Of a DNA stretch of 22,131 nt, positions 15,351 to 22,131 are shown in pieces; the stretch's first letter is position 1; the number at the start of each line of letters is the position of its first letter. The notes below the pieces were generated by a model, which had not been told where the DNA came from, ran no database searches, and was given only the letters and a program-made list of their open reading frames with translations. Source of the stretch: Streptomyces scopuliridis RB72. Lineage in GTDB: Bacteria > Actinomycetota > Actinomycetes > Streptomycetales > Streptomycetaceae. The stretch lies in the NCBI RefSeq assembly GCF_000718095.1, contig NZ_JOEI01000045.1:1-22131 (forward strand). Direction: 5' to 3'. Made by a program: the position numbers and the translations under genes.

Positions 15351-15995
15351 ATGGCTTCCCTCACGGCTCGGCAACCGCTCACCGTCGGCTTCGACCTCGA
15401 TATGACCCTGATCGACTCACGGCCCGGCATTCGCGCCGTCTACCAGGCGCTCTCCGAGGAGACCGGGGTCCCGATCGACGCCGATCTCGCGGTCACCCGG
15501 CTCGGGCCGCCGCTCGAACAGGAGCTGGCGCACTGGTTTCCGGAGGAACAGGTCGCTGAAGTGGCCGACCGTTACCGGGAGATCTATCCCACATTCGCGA
15601 TCCCGCCGACGCGGGCGATGCCCGGCGCTCAGGAGGCCATCGCCGCCGTCCAGGCGCTGGGCGGGCGCGCGATCGTCATCACGGCCAAGCACCAGCCGAA
15701 CGCCGAACTCCACCTCACCCACCTCGGGATCAAGCCGGATGTGGTGATCGGCTGGCTGTGGGCCGAGGCCAAGGGCGAGGCGCTGCGGGAGTACGGCGCG
15801 TCGGTGTTCGTCGGCGACCACATCGGGGACGTACGGGGGGCGCACACCGCCGACGCGCTGGCGGTCGCCGTACCGACCGGGCCGTGCGACGAGGAGGCGC
15901 TGCGCAGGGCCGGAGCCGAGGTGATCCTGCCCGGCCTGACGGCCTTCCCCGCCTGGCTGGAGGGTTACGCGGCCGGCCTGGCCCGCCGGCGCTGA
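15351..15995 (+). CDS. HAD-superfamily hydrolase, phosphoglycolate phosphatase-like
   Basis: The 214-aa protein carries all HAD motifs: DLDMT with Asp15 and Asp17 (nucleophile and acid), Thr111 in VITAKH (motif II), Lys141 (motif III) and GDHIGD with Asp156 and Asp160 (motif IV, Mg2+ binding). A helical cap domain lies between motifs I and II, as in Gph/PGP-type phosphatases, so the likely reaction is hydrolysis of a small phosphate ester. The substrate is unknown. The start has a -10-like CACAAT 6 nt upstream. Its 3' end overlaps by 31 bp the end of the convergent small membrane protein gene. Confidence 0.88.
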   Translation: MASLTARQPLTVGFDLDMTLIDSRPGIRAVYQALSEETGVPIDADLAVTRLGPPLEQELAHWFPEEQVAEVADRYREIYPTFAIPPTRAMPGAQEAIAAVQALGGRAIVITAKHQPNAELHLTHLGIKPDVVIGWLWAEAKGEALREYGASVFVGDHIGDVRGAHTADALAVAVPTGPCDEEALRRAGAEVILPGLTAFPAWLEGYAAGLARRR

Positions 15996-16222
15996 GCGGC
16001 GATCGAGCGCAGCACGCCCGCGGCGGCGATCAGGAAACCCACACCCATCAGCATGCAGACGGCGTAGGCGACGGACGGGAAGGGCTCGGAGCCGAGGAAC
16101 AGCGGCGCGACGGTGATCAGGGTCGCGAGGGCGCCGACGATGAAGACGATCGCGCCGATACGGACCAGCCCGTCGCCGGGTCCGGCCTCTTCCGTCGCAC
16201 GGGGTTCAGGAGTAGCAGTCAC
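15965..16222 (-). CDS. small two-helix membrane protein of unknown function
   Basis: The GTG at 16222 gives 85 aa (MTATPEPRATEEAGPGDG...), with two hydrophobic segments (about 20-43 and 50-70) and a basic Arg-rich tail ending RRRARPAA. The frame stays open upstream, but that part is antisense to the cold-shock gene. TACCCT lies 6 nt before the GTG with no ribosome site, matching a leaderless actinobacterial gene. The TAA at 15965-15967 lies inside the last codons of the convergent HAD gene. No family known to me. Confidence 0.66.
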   Translation of the reverse strand: MTATPEPRATEEAGPGDGLVRIGAIVFIVGALATLITVAPLFLGSEPFPSVAYAVCMLMGVGFLIAAAGVLRSIAAQRRRARPAA

Positions 16223-16228
16223 GCCACC

Positions 16229-16234
16229 AGGGTA
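16229..16234 (-). promoter_or_regulatory. candidate -10 TACCCT for the 85-aa membrane protein
   Basis: On the minus strand TACCCT is followed by 6 nt and then the GTG start, which fits a leaderless mRNA. No firm -35. Confidence 0.4.
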
Positions 16235-16313
16235 GTTCCCTGCGGAAAGCAGCGGACAGGAACCATCCGGCGACGTCTTGTCACCAGCCCCTGGACCATT
16301 AGCCTTGGTGGTG

Positions 16314-16331
16314 GCGGGTCGATGGACCCGC
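16314..16331 (+). other. hairpin in the probable 5' leader of the cold-shock gene
   Basis: GCGGGTC-GATG-GACCCGC forms a 7-bp stem with a 4-nt loop, 87 bp before the cold-shock start. Cold-shock mRNAs often have structured leaders, but whether this segment is transcribed is not shown here. Confidence 0.35.
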
Positions 16332-16418
16332 TGTAGTGCTATCCAGAGCCGTTTTTGTGCGCGCCAGGGGGTGTCGACATCCTCCGGCGCCCCAACGAGT
16401 ACGAGGACGAGGACAGAC

Positions 16419-16802
16419 GTGCCTACCGGCAAGGTCAAGTGGTTCAACAGCGAGAAGGGCTTCGGCTTTCTCTCCCGCGACGACGGCGGCGACGTCTTCG
16501 TGCACTCGTCGGTCCTCCCCGCCGGAGTCGACGCGCTCAAGCCAGGCCAGCGCGTGGAGTTCGGCGTGGTAGCGGGACAGCGCGGTGACCAGGCGCTCTC
16601 GGTGACCGTCCTCGACCCGACACCCTCGGTCGCGGCGGCCCAGCGCCGCAAGCCCGACGAACTGGCCTCGATCGTCCAGGATCTGACGACGCTGCTGGAG
16701 AACATCACGCCGATGCTGGAGCGCGGGCGCTATCCCGACAAGGCGCAGGGCGCGATGATCGCCGGCCTGCTGCGCGCGGTGGCGGACCAGCTGGACGTGT
16801 GA
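16419..16802 (+). CDS. cold-shock-domain protein with helical C-terminal extension
   Basis: The 127-aa protein has an N-terminal cold-shock domain (1-66) with PTGKVKWFNSEKGFGF (2-17), RNP1 KGFGFL (13-18) and RNP2 VFVHSSVL (26-33), so it binds single-stranded RNA or DNA. Residues 77-127 form a predicted helical extension (ELASIVQDLTTLLENI...GLLRAVADQL) that typical 67-aa CspA proteins lack. It may mediate dimerisation or protein contacts. The GTG start has GAGGA (16409-16413) 5 nt upstream. It is convergent with mqnD. Homologues of this longer form occur in streptomycetes next to mqn genes. Confidence 0.9.
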   Translation: MPTGKVKWFNSEKGFGFLSRDDGGDVFVHSSVLPAGVDALKPGQRVEFGVVAGQRGDQALSVTVLDPTPSVAAAQRRKPDELASIVQDLTTLLENITPMLERGRYPDKAQGAMIAGLLRAVADQLDV

Positions 16803-16818
16803 CCGGGGCGGGTGAGCC

Positions 16819-16844
16819 GGGCATGTGATCCGGGCGTGTGATCC
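16819..16844. repeat. 13-bp tandem duplication between convergent genes
   Basis: GGGCATGTGATCC and GGGCGTGTGATCC lie back to back with one difference, in the 53-bp gap between the cold-shock gene and mqnD ends. Confidence 0.6.
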
Positions 16845-16855
16845 GGATGGGCAGG

Positions 16856-17704
16856 TCAGACGAAACGCAGCGCGTCGTGGCCGAGGGGCGGTACGAGCCC
16901 CTCGGCCGCGGCGCGGGTGAGCAGCCCGCGGACCGCCGCGTAGCCGTCCTCACCCAGATCCGCGGTGAACTCGTTGACGTACAGCCCGATGTGCTGGTCC
17001 GCCACCGCCGGGTCCATCTCCTGGGAGTGCGCCAGTACGTACGGCCGTGAGGTCTCCGGATCGTCCCAGGCCATCCGGACGGACCTGCGGATCGACTCGG
17101 CCAGCAGCTGGAGCACCTCGGTGCCCAGCGAGCGCTTCGCGATGATCGCGCCGAGCGGGATCGGCAGCCCGGTCGTGGACTCCCAGTGCTCGCCCATGTC
17201 GGCGAGGCGGTGCAGCCCGTAATCCTGATAGGTGAAGCGCGCCTCGTGGATGACGAGTCCGGCGTCCACCTTGCCGTCGCGTACCGCGGGCATGATCTCG
17301 TGGAAGGGCAGCACGACGACCTTGCCCACCCCGCCGGGGAGCACATCCGCCGCCCACAGCCGGAAGAGCAGATAGGCCGTGGAGCGCTCGCTCGGTACGG
17401 CGACGGTCCTGCCGGTCAGATCGGCGCCCGGCTCCTTCGTCAGCACCAGCGGTCCGCAGCCCCGGCCCAGCGCGCCGCCGCAGGGCAGCAGGGTGTACTC
17501 GTCCAGGACCCAGGGCAGCACGGCGTACGAGACCTTCAGTACGTCGAACTCCCCCCGCTCCGCCATGCCGTTGGTGATGTCGATGTCCGCGAACGTGACG
17601 TCGATATCGGGCGCGCCGGTGACCCTGCCGTGTGCCCAGGCCTCGAAGACGAAGGTGTCGTTGGGGCAGGGCGAGTAGGCGATCTGCAGCGGCTGCGGGG
17701 TCAT
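16856..17704 (-). CDS. mqnD: MqnD, 1,4-dihydroxy-6-naphthoate synthase (futalosine pathway)
   Basis: The 282-aa protein converts cyclic dehypoxanthine futalosine to 1,4-dihydroxy-6-naphthoate in menaquinone biosynthesis. It has the periplasmic-binding-protein-like fold of the MqnA/MqnD family. Visible motifs are IAYSPCPNDTFVF (8-20), RGCGPLVLT (81-89), VPSERSTAYLLFRL (103-116), LPFHEIMPAV (132-141) and GLVIHEARFTY (149-159). SPCPNDTF points to MqnD rather than MqnA. The ATG at 17704 overlaps the mqnB stop (ATGA), so translation is coupled to mqnB. Length is normal for the family. Confidence 0.94.
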   Translation of the reverse strand: MTPQPLQIAYSPCPNDTFVFEAWAHGRVTGAPDIDVTFADIDITNGMAERGEFDVLKVSYAVLPWVLDEYTLLPCGGALGRGCGPLVLTKEPGADLTGRTVAVPSERSTAYLLFRLWAADVLPGGVGKVVVLPFHEIMPAVRDGKVDAGLVIHEARFTYQDYGLHRLADMGEHWESTTGLPIPLGAIIAKRSLGTEVLQLLAESIRRSVRMAWDDPETSRPYVLAHSQEMDPAVADQHIGLYVNEFTADLGEDGYAAVRGLLTRAAAEGLVPPLGHDALRFV

Positions 17705-18453
17705 GACGGCTCCTCGAATACGGGGGTGAGCAGCGTGAACGCGTACCGCAGCGCGTCCAGCGCCCCGCCGATCCGCCAACTGGCGCGGTCGCGCGGGCCG
17801 ACGGTGTTGGAGATCGCGCGGATCTCGGCGCACGGTACGGAGTGGGCGGCGGCGGCCTCCGCGACCCCGAAGCCCTCCATCGCCTCGGCGGCGGCGCGCG
17901 GATGACGCGCGGTCAGCTCGGCGGTGCGGGCGGCCGTGCCGGTCGCGGTGGTGACGGTGAGGATGGGCGCGAGGACCGAGTGGACCCGCGGATCGGCGTC
18001 CAGGGCCTTTGACAGCCGGGCGGTCAGCGCGGCCGGCGGTGAGTGGACGCTACGGCCGAAACCCAGCTCCTCGACCGGCAGATAGCCGTCGGGGGTCTCG
18101 GCGCCCAGATCCGCGGCGATGATCGTGTCCGCGACGACGAGCGAGCCGAGCGGGGCGTGGGGCGCGAAGCCGCCGCCGATACCGGCGGAGATGACGAGAT
18201 CGTACGGAGGGTCGTACGGGGAGGCCGCCAGCGCCGTCGCCGTGGCGACCGCGGCCGCCACCGGTCCCGCGCCGCCCGCCAGGACCTCCACCACCGGTAT
18301 CCGCACGGACCCGGGCCTCGGCGTGAACTGCGCGTGGGTCGTCATCTCGTACCCACCCGTCAGCTCCCGGACACCGGCGCCCGCGAACCGGCCGAGGCCC
18401 GCGGCGACGGAGTCCGCCTCCGCGGCCACCGCCGTGACGACAAGTACACGCAT
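17701..18453 (-). CDS. mqnB: MqnB, futalosine hydrolase
   Basis: The 250-aa protein belongs to the nucleoside phosphorylase/hydrolase fold and removes hypoxanthine from futalosine to give dehypoxanthine futalosine. Motifs are MRVLVVTAVAAEAD (1-14), VISAGIGGGF (87-96), EAMEGFGVA (190-198) and IRAISNTVGPRD (211-222), as in purine nucleosidases. The ATG at 18453 has GGAGG 8 nt upstream. It sits directly before mqnD with a 4-bp overlap, and the two encode steps of one pathway (MqnC acts in between and is not in this window). It lies 63 bp after the lipoprotein gene and may be in one transcript with it. Confidence 0.94.
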   Translation of the reverse strand: MRVLVVTAVAAEADSVAAGLGRFAGAGVRELTGGYEMTTHAQFTPRPGSVRIPVVEVLAGGAGPVAAAVATATALAASPYDPPYDLVISAGIGGGFAPHAPLGSLVVADTIIAADLGAETPDGYLPVEELGFGRSVHSPPAALTARLSKALDADPRVHSVLAPILTVTTATGTAARTAELTARHPRAAAEAMEGFGVAEAAAAHSVPCAEIRAISNTVGPRDRASWRIGGALDALRYAFTLLTPVFEEPS

Positions 18454-18516
18454 GGCGGGAGCCTCCAGGGGCGCCCGGCCTCCGGGGCCGTACCGGCCGC
18501 CGGATCACCGGGTCGG

Positions 18517-18999
18517 TCAGGAATTCTTCTTCTTGAACTCGAAGTGCCAGATGCCGGTCAGCGTCTTGCCGTTGGTCTCCACGATGCTGACCTGCGTGTC
18601 GCTCGTGGTCTCGCCGGTCTGGGTGGAGAAGAAGGCGTTGCCGGGGATGGTCCGGTAGGTCTTCTTGTACGGCTCCTGCTCGGCCTGCTGGCCGTTGATG
18701 AAGAGCGTCCAGCCGTGCTCGGCGATCGTCGGGTCGACCCCGAAGCGGACCTTGTCGTCCATCGCGATCTCGACGACCTTCTCCGCCTTCTTGTTCAGGC
18801 AGGGCTGGATGTCGGCGGTCTTGATCGCCTTGCCGTCGTTGTAGCAGGCCGCCGCGGTGTTGATCGAGCTGTCACCGACCGTCACGGTCGCGAGCGGCGT
18901 CGGCTTTTCACAGGCGGCGAGGACGAGGAGCCCGGCGGACACCGCGCCGAGGGCGGCGCCGGCCCGGCGGGACCTACCAGAGAAGAACGCAACGGTCAT
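18517..18999 (-). CDS. DUF2771-like lipoprotein
   Basis: The 160-aa protein starts with a basic N-region, a hydrophobic stretch (13-28) and the lipobox LAAC with Cys30, so it is probably anchored to the outer face of the membrane. The body (GWTLFINGQ, KTYRTIPGNAFF, TGIWHFEFKKKNS) resembles the DUF2771 family of streptomycete lipoproteins, whose function is unknown. Besides the lipobox Cys it has two cysteines (52 and 67), perhaps disulphide-bonded. TAGCCT lies 7 nt before the ATG with no ribosome site, fitting a leaderless mRNA. It lies between the MFS gene and mqnB on the same strand. Confidence 0.82.
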   Translation of the reverse strand: MTVAFFSGRSRRAGAALGAVSAGLLVLAACEKPTPLATVTVGDSSINTAAACYNDGKAIKTADIQPCLNKKAEKVVEIAMDDKVRFGVDPTIAEHGWTLFINGQQAEQEPYKKTYRTIPGNAFFSTQTGETTSDTQVSIVETNGKTLTGIWHFEFKKKNS

Positions 19000-19006
19000 G
19001 GGGCGA

Positions 19007-19012
19007 AGGCTA
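19007..19012 (-). promoter_or_regulatory. candidate -10 TAGCCT for the lipoprotein gene
   Basis: On the minus strand TAGCCT is followed by 7 nt and then the ATG at 18999, fitting a leaderless transcript that would also carry mqnB and mqnD. Confidence 0.4.
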
Positions 19013-19089
19013 TCGGTCGCCCGCGTCCACGCCGCGAGGGGGTACGGCGAGCCGTCGACCGGACGTACCGTGCTCGCCGCGGGCCGGTG

Positions 19090-20451
19090 TCACGCGACGC
19101 GGGCGTGGGCCGTGCCGCGACGGGCCGCGGTCAGCAGTCCGCGTACGGCGGTGATCGCGCCGATCCCGACGATCGCCGCGGCGACCGACATCCCCAGCAC
19201 GCCGTTGAGCGGCAGCGCGATACCGATCGCGCCGCCCACCACCCAGGACATCTGGAGCAGCGTCTCGGAGCGGGCGAAGGCGGAGGTCCGTACCTGCTCG
19301 GGGACGTCCCGCTGGATCACCGCGTCCAGGGAGAGCTTCGACAGGGCCTGGGTGAATCCGGCCACCGCGCAGAGCACCGCCATCATCACGCCGCCGAACA
19401 GGAGCGCCGCGACGATCGCCGCGGAGAGGGCGATGCCCAGGACGGTGGCGATGATCAGCTCCGGACCACGGGCCTTCAACCAGGCGCCGACCGCCGTTCC
19501 CAGAGCGTTGCCCGCGCCGGCGGCGACGCCGACGATGCCCAGGGAGACGACGGCGCTGTAGCCGGAGAGCGGATGCTCGCGCAGCAGGAAGGCGAGGAAG
19601 AAGGTCAGAAAGCCGGAGAGGGCGCGGTGGGACGCGTTCGCCTGGAGGCCGTGCAGCACCGCCGGGCCGACCGTACGCAGCGAGGGCTTCCTCTTCTCCC
19701 CCTGGACGACCGTGACCAGCCGCGCCCTGCGTTCGCCCTTCGCGGAGTCGACCTTGCCCGGCAGCGTGAACGCCAGGAACGTTCCGGCGAGAAAGATCAG
19801 ACACGCGCCGTACAGCGGCCACTTCGGACCGATCTGATGCAGCCCCGCGCCGATCGGCGCCGCGATACCGGTGGCCAGCAGCCCGGCCAGCGTGACCCGG
19901 GAATTGGCCCGTACCAGCGAGAAACGGGGCGGCAGCAGCCGGGGCACGACCGCGCTGCGGACCACCCCGTACGCCTTCGACGCCACGAGCACCCCGAGCG
20001 CCGCCGGATACAGCTCCAGACTGCCCGTGATGACGGCGGTCGACATCAGGATCGCGAGCGCGGCCCGGGTGAACATGGCGCAGGCCATGGCGGCGCGGCG
20101 GCCGTGCGGGAGATGGTCGAGGAGCGGGCCGATGACGGGGGCGAGCAGGGTGAAGGGCGCCATCGTGACGGCGAGATAGAGGGCGACGCGGCCCCGCGCC
20201 TCGTCCGTCGGCACGGAGAAGAAGACCGTGGACGCGAGCGCGACGGTGATCATGACATCGCCCGCGCCGTTCACCGCGTGCAGCTCGATCAGCTTGCCGA
20301 GCCCCGACTCACCCGCGCCGTGCGCGTGGGTGGCCTTGCGGATTCCCCTCGCCCCGGCGGTGAAAGGGAGCCGCAGGGCATGACCGATGGCCCGCCCGGC
20401 CCTCCGGAGCGGGCCGGCCGTACGCGTGTCGGACGACCTGACGGCTGCCAC
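19090..20451 (-). CDS. major facilitator superfamily transporter
   Basis: The 453-aa protein has a 50-residue cytoplasmic N-terminus (GIRKATHAHGAGESGLGKLIE) and then about 11-12 membrane helices. PLLDHLPHGRRAAMACAM has the form of the MFS loop 2-3 motif. Substrate is unknown; the family includes drug and metabolite exporters. I chose the GTG at 20451 (MAAVRSSDTRT) because the frame upstream is low-quality and related proteins begin this way. Its ribosome site is weak. It lies 90 bp upstream of the lipoprotein gene on the same strand. Confidence 0.83.
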   Translation of the reverse strand: MAAVRSSDTRTAGPLRRAGRAIGHALRLPFTAGARGIRKATHAHGAGESGLGKLIELHAVNGAGDVMITVALASTVFFSVPTDEARGRVALYLAVTMAPFTLLAPVIGPLLDHLPHGRRAAMACAMFTRAALAILMSTAVITGSLELYPAALGVLVASKAYGVVRSAVVPRLLPPRFSLVRANSRVTLAGLLATGIAAPIGAGLHQIGPKWPLYGACLIFLAGTFLAFTLPGKVDSAKGERRARLVTVVQGEKRKPSLRTVGPAVLHGLQANASHRALSGFLTFFLAFLLREHPLSGYSAVVSLGIVGVAAGAGNALGTAVGAWLKARGPELIIATVLGIALSAAIVAALLFGGVMMAVLCAVAGFTQALSKLSLDAVIQRDVPEQVRTSAFARSETLLQMSWVVGGAIGIALPLNGVLGMSVAAAIVGIGAITAVRGLLTAARRGTAHARVA

Positions 20452-20964
20452 CTCGTCATAGTGCCCCAAGGGCCCCTGGTGCGAACCGAACCCGGGCGTG
20501 ACGGGGCCGTGACGGTGCCATGAAGGACGAGCCGCCGGGGGGCACCGGCGAGCCGGGGAGAGTTCACCGGCCGGTACCGGAGCGGAGAGCTCCGGCGCCG
20601 GGGCCGCGGGCGCGCCCGGAATCTCTCCCGGGTGGTCTCCCGGGTGGATCCGAACACATTGTCGGCCTCCCACCATGGGGTTTCTCCGGGTCACGGCCTG
20701 GTTGCGGTGTGGTCCGAAGTCCGGGAAAGACGGCGTGCAGGTGGGCGGGGGGCGAGAGAGGGGGTAGCGTGCGTAGCGCGCCACCGGCGGTTGTTCTCGG
20801 CCGCGCGCCTCTTCGTCATCCCGCAGAATGGATAACGATAGGTGTGCCCGAGGAGAGATCGGGCGTGGACGTCGATGCGGCCCTCTGGTCCGCTCCGCCC
20901 TCGGCTCGTACATCGCGATTCGGCCGGCGCACCCGTGAGACGGCGTAGGAGAGAAGCGAGACCT
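20452..20964. other. 513-bp divergent intergenic region
   Basis: No full gene is supported. It contains two adjacent perfect 12-bp repeats, TCTCCCGGGTGG (20624-20647), a TAGCGT box (20765-20770), and GATAAC (20831-20836) just before a possible 34-codon leader frame (20844-20948). The longer plus-strand frames over this stretch show no consistent codon bias. Confidence 0.5.
20844..20948 (+). CDS. possible 34-aa upstream leader peptide
   Basis: A GTG at 20844 opens a 34-codon frame (MPEERSGVDVDAALWSAPPS...) ending TAG at 20948, 16 bp before the DUF3027 start. A -10-like GATAAC (20831-20836) precedes it by 7 nt, so it could be read from a leaderless mRNA. About three quarters of its third positions are G/C. 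It may couple or attenuate the next gene, or be chance. Confidence 0.3.
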   Translation: MPEERSGVDVDAALWSAPPSARTSRFGRRTRETA

Positions 20965-21909
20965 GTGAGTGCTGCGACGACGCGAAGCCGAACCCCCGAC
21001 CGCCTGTGCGCCGAGGCGGTAGACCTCGCCAGGTCGGCTGCCGAGGAGGCCGCCGCGCCCGGCGTCGTCGGGGAACATGTCTCGGTGGTGGCGGACGGAG
21101 ACCGGGTCGTCACGCACTTCTTCGAGTGCAAGGAGCCCGGCTACCGAGGCTGGCGCTGGGCGGTGACGGTGGCGCGGGCATCCCGCGCGAAGGTCGTCAC
21201 GCTGGACGAAACGGTGCTCCTGCCGGGCCCCGACGCCCTGCTGGCCCCTGAGTGGGTGCCCTGGAGCGAGCGGCTGCGGCCCGGAGACATGGGCCCCGGC
21301 GATCTGCTGCCCACCGAGGCGGAGGACCTGCGGCTGGAGCCCGGCTACTCCGGTGCGGACACACCGCCGCCGAACTCCGTGCTGCCGGATGTGGTGACCC
21401 CGCAGAACCTCGCGGACCTCGTCGAGGCGGAGGACGCGGGGCCGGACCTGGAACCGACCGGCCGCGCGGGCACGTCGCCCGCGCCCGAGCGTGGCTCGAT
21501 CGCGTCGGTCGCCGAGGAGCTCGGCATGCGCCGGGCACGGGTGCTGTCGCGGTACGGGCTGCACGCGGCGGCGGACCGCTGGGACGAGGCGTTCGGCGCG
21601 AAGACCCCGATGGCGCAGGCGGCTCCCGCGCCCTGCGTGACCTGCGGCTTCCTGCTGCCGCTGGCGGGCTCGCTGCGGCAGGCCTTCGGCGTCTGCGCGA
21701 ACGAGTTCTCGCCGGCGGACGGGCGGGTCGTGTCGCTGGCGTACGGGTGCGGGGGGCACTCCGAGGCGGCGGTGATGCCGAAGCCGCCGCGGCGGGCGGC
21801 GCCGGTGCTGGACTCGATGGCGACGGACGCGTTCCCGCTGAGACCGTCGGCGGACAGCGGGTCGGTGATCACGGCGGAGGACGAGTCGGAGGACCTGGGT
21901 CACTCTTAG
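20965..21909 (+). CDS. DUF3027 family protein with conserved cysteines
   Basis: The 314-aa protein starts at the GTG at 20965 (MSAATTRSRTPDRLCAEAV); an in-frame extension to 20842 looks like arginine-rich translation of the leader. Residues 34-105 (VSVVADGDRVVTHFFECKEPGYRGWRWAVTV...PEWVPWSERLRPGD) are the DUF3027 core, found throughout actinobacteria. Residues 178-270 carry ELGMRRARVLSRYGLHAAADRW and the cysteines CVTC (224-227), Cys244 and Cys262, a possible zinc-binding set. No membrane segment is present. Function is unknown. It is divergent from the MFS gene. Confidence 0.86.
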   Translation: MSAATTRSRTPDRLCAEAVDLARSAAEEAAAPGVVGEHVSVVADGDRVVTHFFECKEPGYRGWRWAVTVARASRAKVVTLDETVLLPGPDALLAPEWVPWSERLRPGDMGPGDLLPTEAEDLRLEPGYSGADTPPPNSVLPDVVTPQNLADLVEAEDAGPDLEPTGRAGTSPAPERGSIASVAEELGMRRARVLSRYGLHAAADRWDEAFGAKTPMAQAAPAPCVTCGFLLPLAGSLRQAFGVCANEFSPADGRVVSLAYGCGGHSEAAVMPKPPRRAAPVLDSMATDAFPLRPSADSGSVITAEDESEDLGHS

Positions 21910-22037
21910 CCTTCCGGCTGGAGGCCGTGGGGCCGGGGTGCGGTGCGCCGTCCGGCGGGGGGCGTGGTGCGGTCGTCTGTGGCCTGGGGCCGGTGGTCGG
22001 GTGCGGGTTGTTGCCGGGTGGCGCTCCGGGGTTCGCG

Positions 22038-22127
22038 CCCGGGACGGCATGATTTACGGCGCGCAGCTGGCCTGACGATGGGTTCGGGCGTTCGTGCGCC
22101 ACAAATCACGCTTTAGTGTCCCGGACA
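22038..22127. repeat. dispersed imperfect inverted-repeat element, copy 2
   Basis: Left arm 22038-22065 (CCCGGGACGGCATGATTTAC then GGCGCGCA) and right arm 22093-22124 are imperfect reverse complements around a short centre. Pairings include CCGGGAC/GTCCCGG, TGATTT/AAATCA and GGCGC/GCGCC. It aligns without gaps to copy 1 over 22044-22119. It lies 128 bp after the DUF3027 gene and close to the window end. Confidence 0.8.
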
Positions 22128-22131
22128 CGAC

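Noticed and set aside
18043..20523. Long plus-strand open frame (826 codons)
   Set aside because: It is antisense to mqnB, the lipoprotein gene and the MFS gene, all of which have clear family motifs.
20380..20523. 47-codon plus-strand gene starting ATG at 20380
   Set aside because: Half of it is antisense to the MFS N-terminus and it has no ribosome site.
20452..22050. Very long extension of the MFS frame
   Set aside because: It is antisense to the DUF3027 gene and lacks membrane or family features.
22038..22127. tRNA or attachment site at the right-hand inverted repeat
   Set aside because: The fold is a single long imperfect stem, not a cloverleaf, and no integrase gene or tRNA-like arm is present.

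Overview
The window looks like a chromosomal core segment of a Streptomyces or close relative. The sequence is very GC-rich with strong G/C bias at third codon positions. GTG starts are common, and stop/start pairs overlap as ATGA. It also carries a futalosine-route menaquinone gene pair, a bacterial XPB helicase, a HelR-type RNA polymerase recycling ATPase and a DUF3027 protein, a combination typical of streptomycetes. No tRNA, rRNA, insertion sequence, prophage or CRISPR array was seen.

Layout. Positions 1-120 hold a 30-bp tandem repeat next to the 3' end of helR (126-2270, minus). A 65-aa conserved small protein (2648-2845), a GT87 membrane glycosyltransferase (3005-4219) and a small membrane protein (4268-4609) follow on plus. 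Next come the XPB helicase (4657-6300, minus), a VanZ-family protein with a long basic tail (6448-7185, plus), and an 850-aa protein (7579-10131, minus) that carries an XPB-like N-terminal-type domain and a WYL-like C-terminus but no ATPase motifs. A HAAS/DUF1700-like membrane protein (10374-11417) is divergent from it. Positions 11418-12286 look like a scar: an orphan coding 3' end with no start, a near-perfect hairpin terminator, a short protein that seems to be only the leader of a secreted serine protease, and non-coding DNA with a 33-bp echo of the neighbouring ABC ATPase gene.

The second half starts with an iron-siderophore ABC uptake operon on minus (two FecCD permeases then the ATPase, all ATGA-coupled, 15224 to 12287). 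A 20-bp near-palindrome resembling an IdeR/DmdR1 iron box lies just upstream, and no binding protein gene is present. A HAD phosphatase-like gene (15351-15995) overlaps tail-to-tail with a small membrane protein gene (15965-16222). A cold-shock-domain protein (16419-16802) follows. A minus-strand series then runs MFS transporter (19090-20451), DUF2771-like lipoprotein (18517-18999), mqnB (17701-18453) and mqnD (16856-17704). mqnB and mqnD are ATGA-coupled and act in the same pathway (futalosine hydrolysis, then release of 1,4-dihydroxy-6-naphthoate). The last gene is a DUF3027 protein (20965-21909, plus).

The most interesting unexplained structure is a pair of about 90-bp imperfect inverted repeats (7254-7344 and 22038-22127). 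They align without gaps over 76 bp and show a compensatory base gain in both arms. Each follows a plus-strand gene. Most individual genes are conserved housekeeping or accessory genes rather than an obvious new system.
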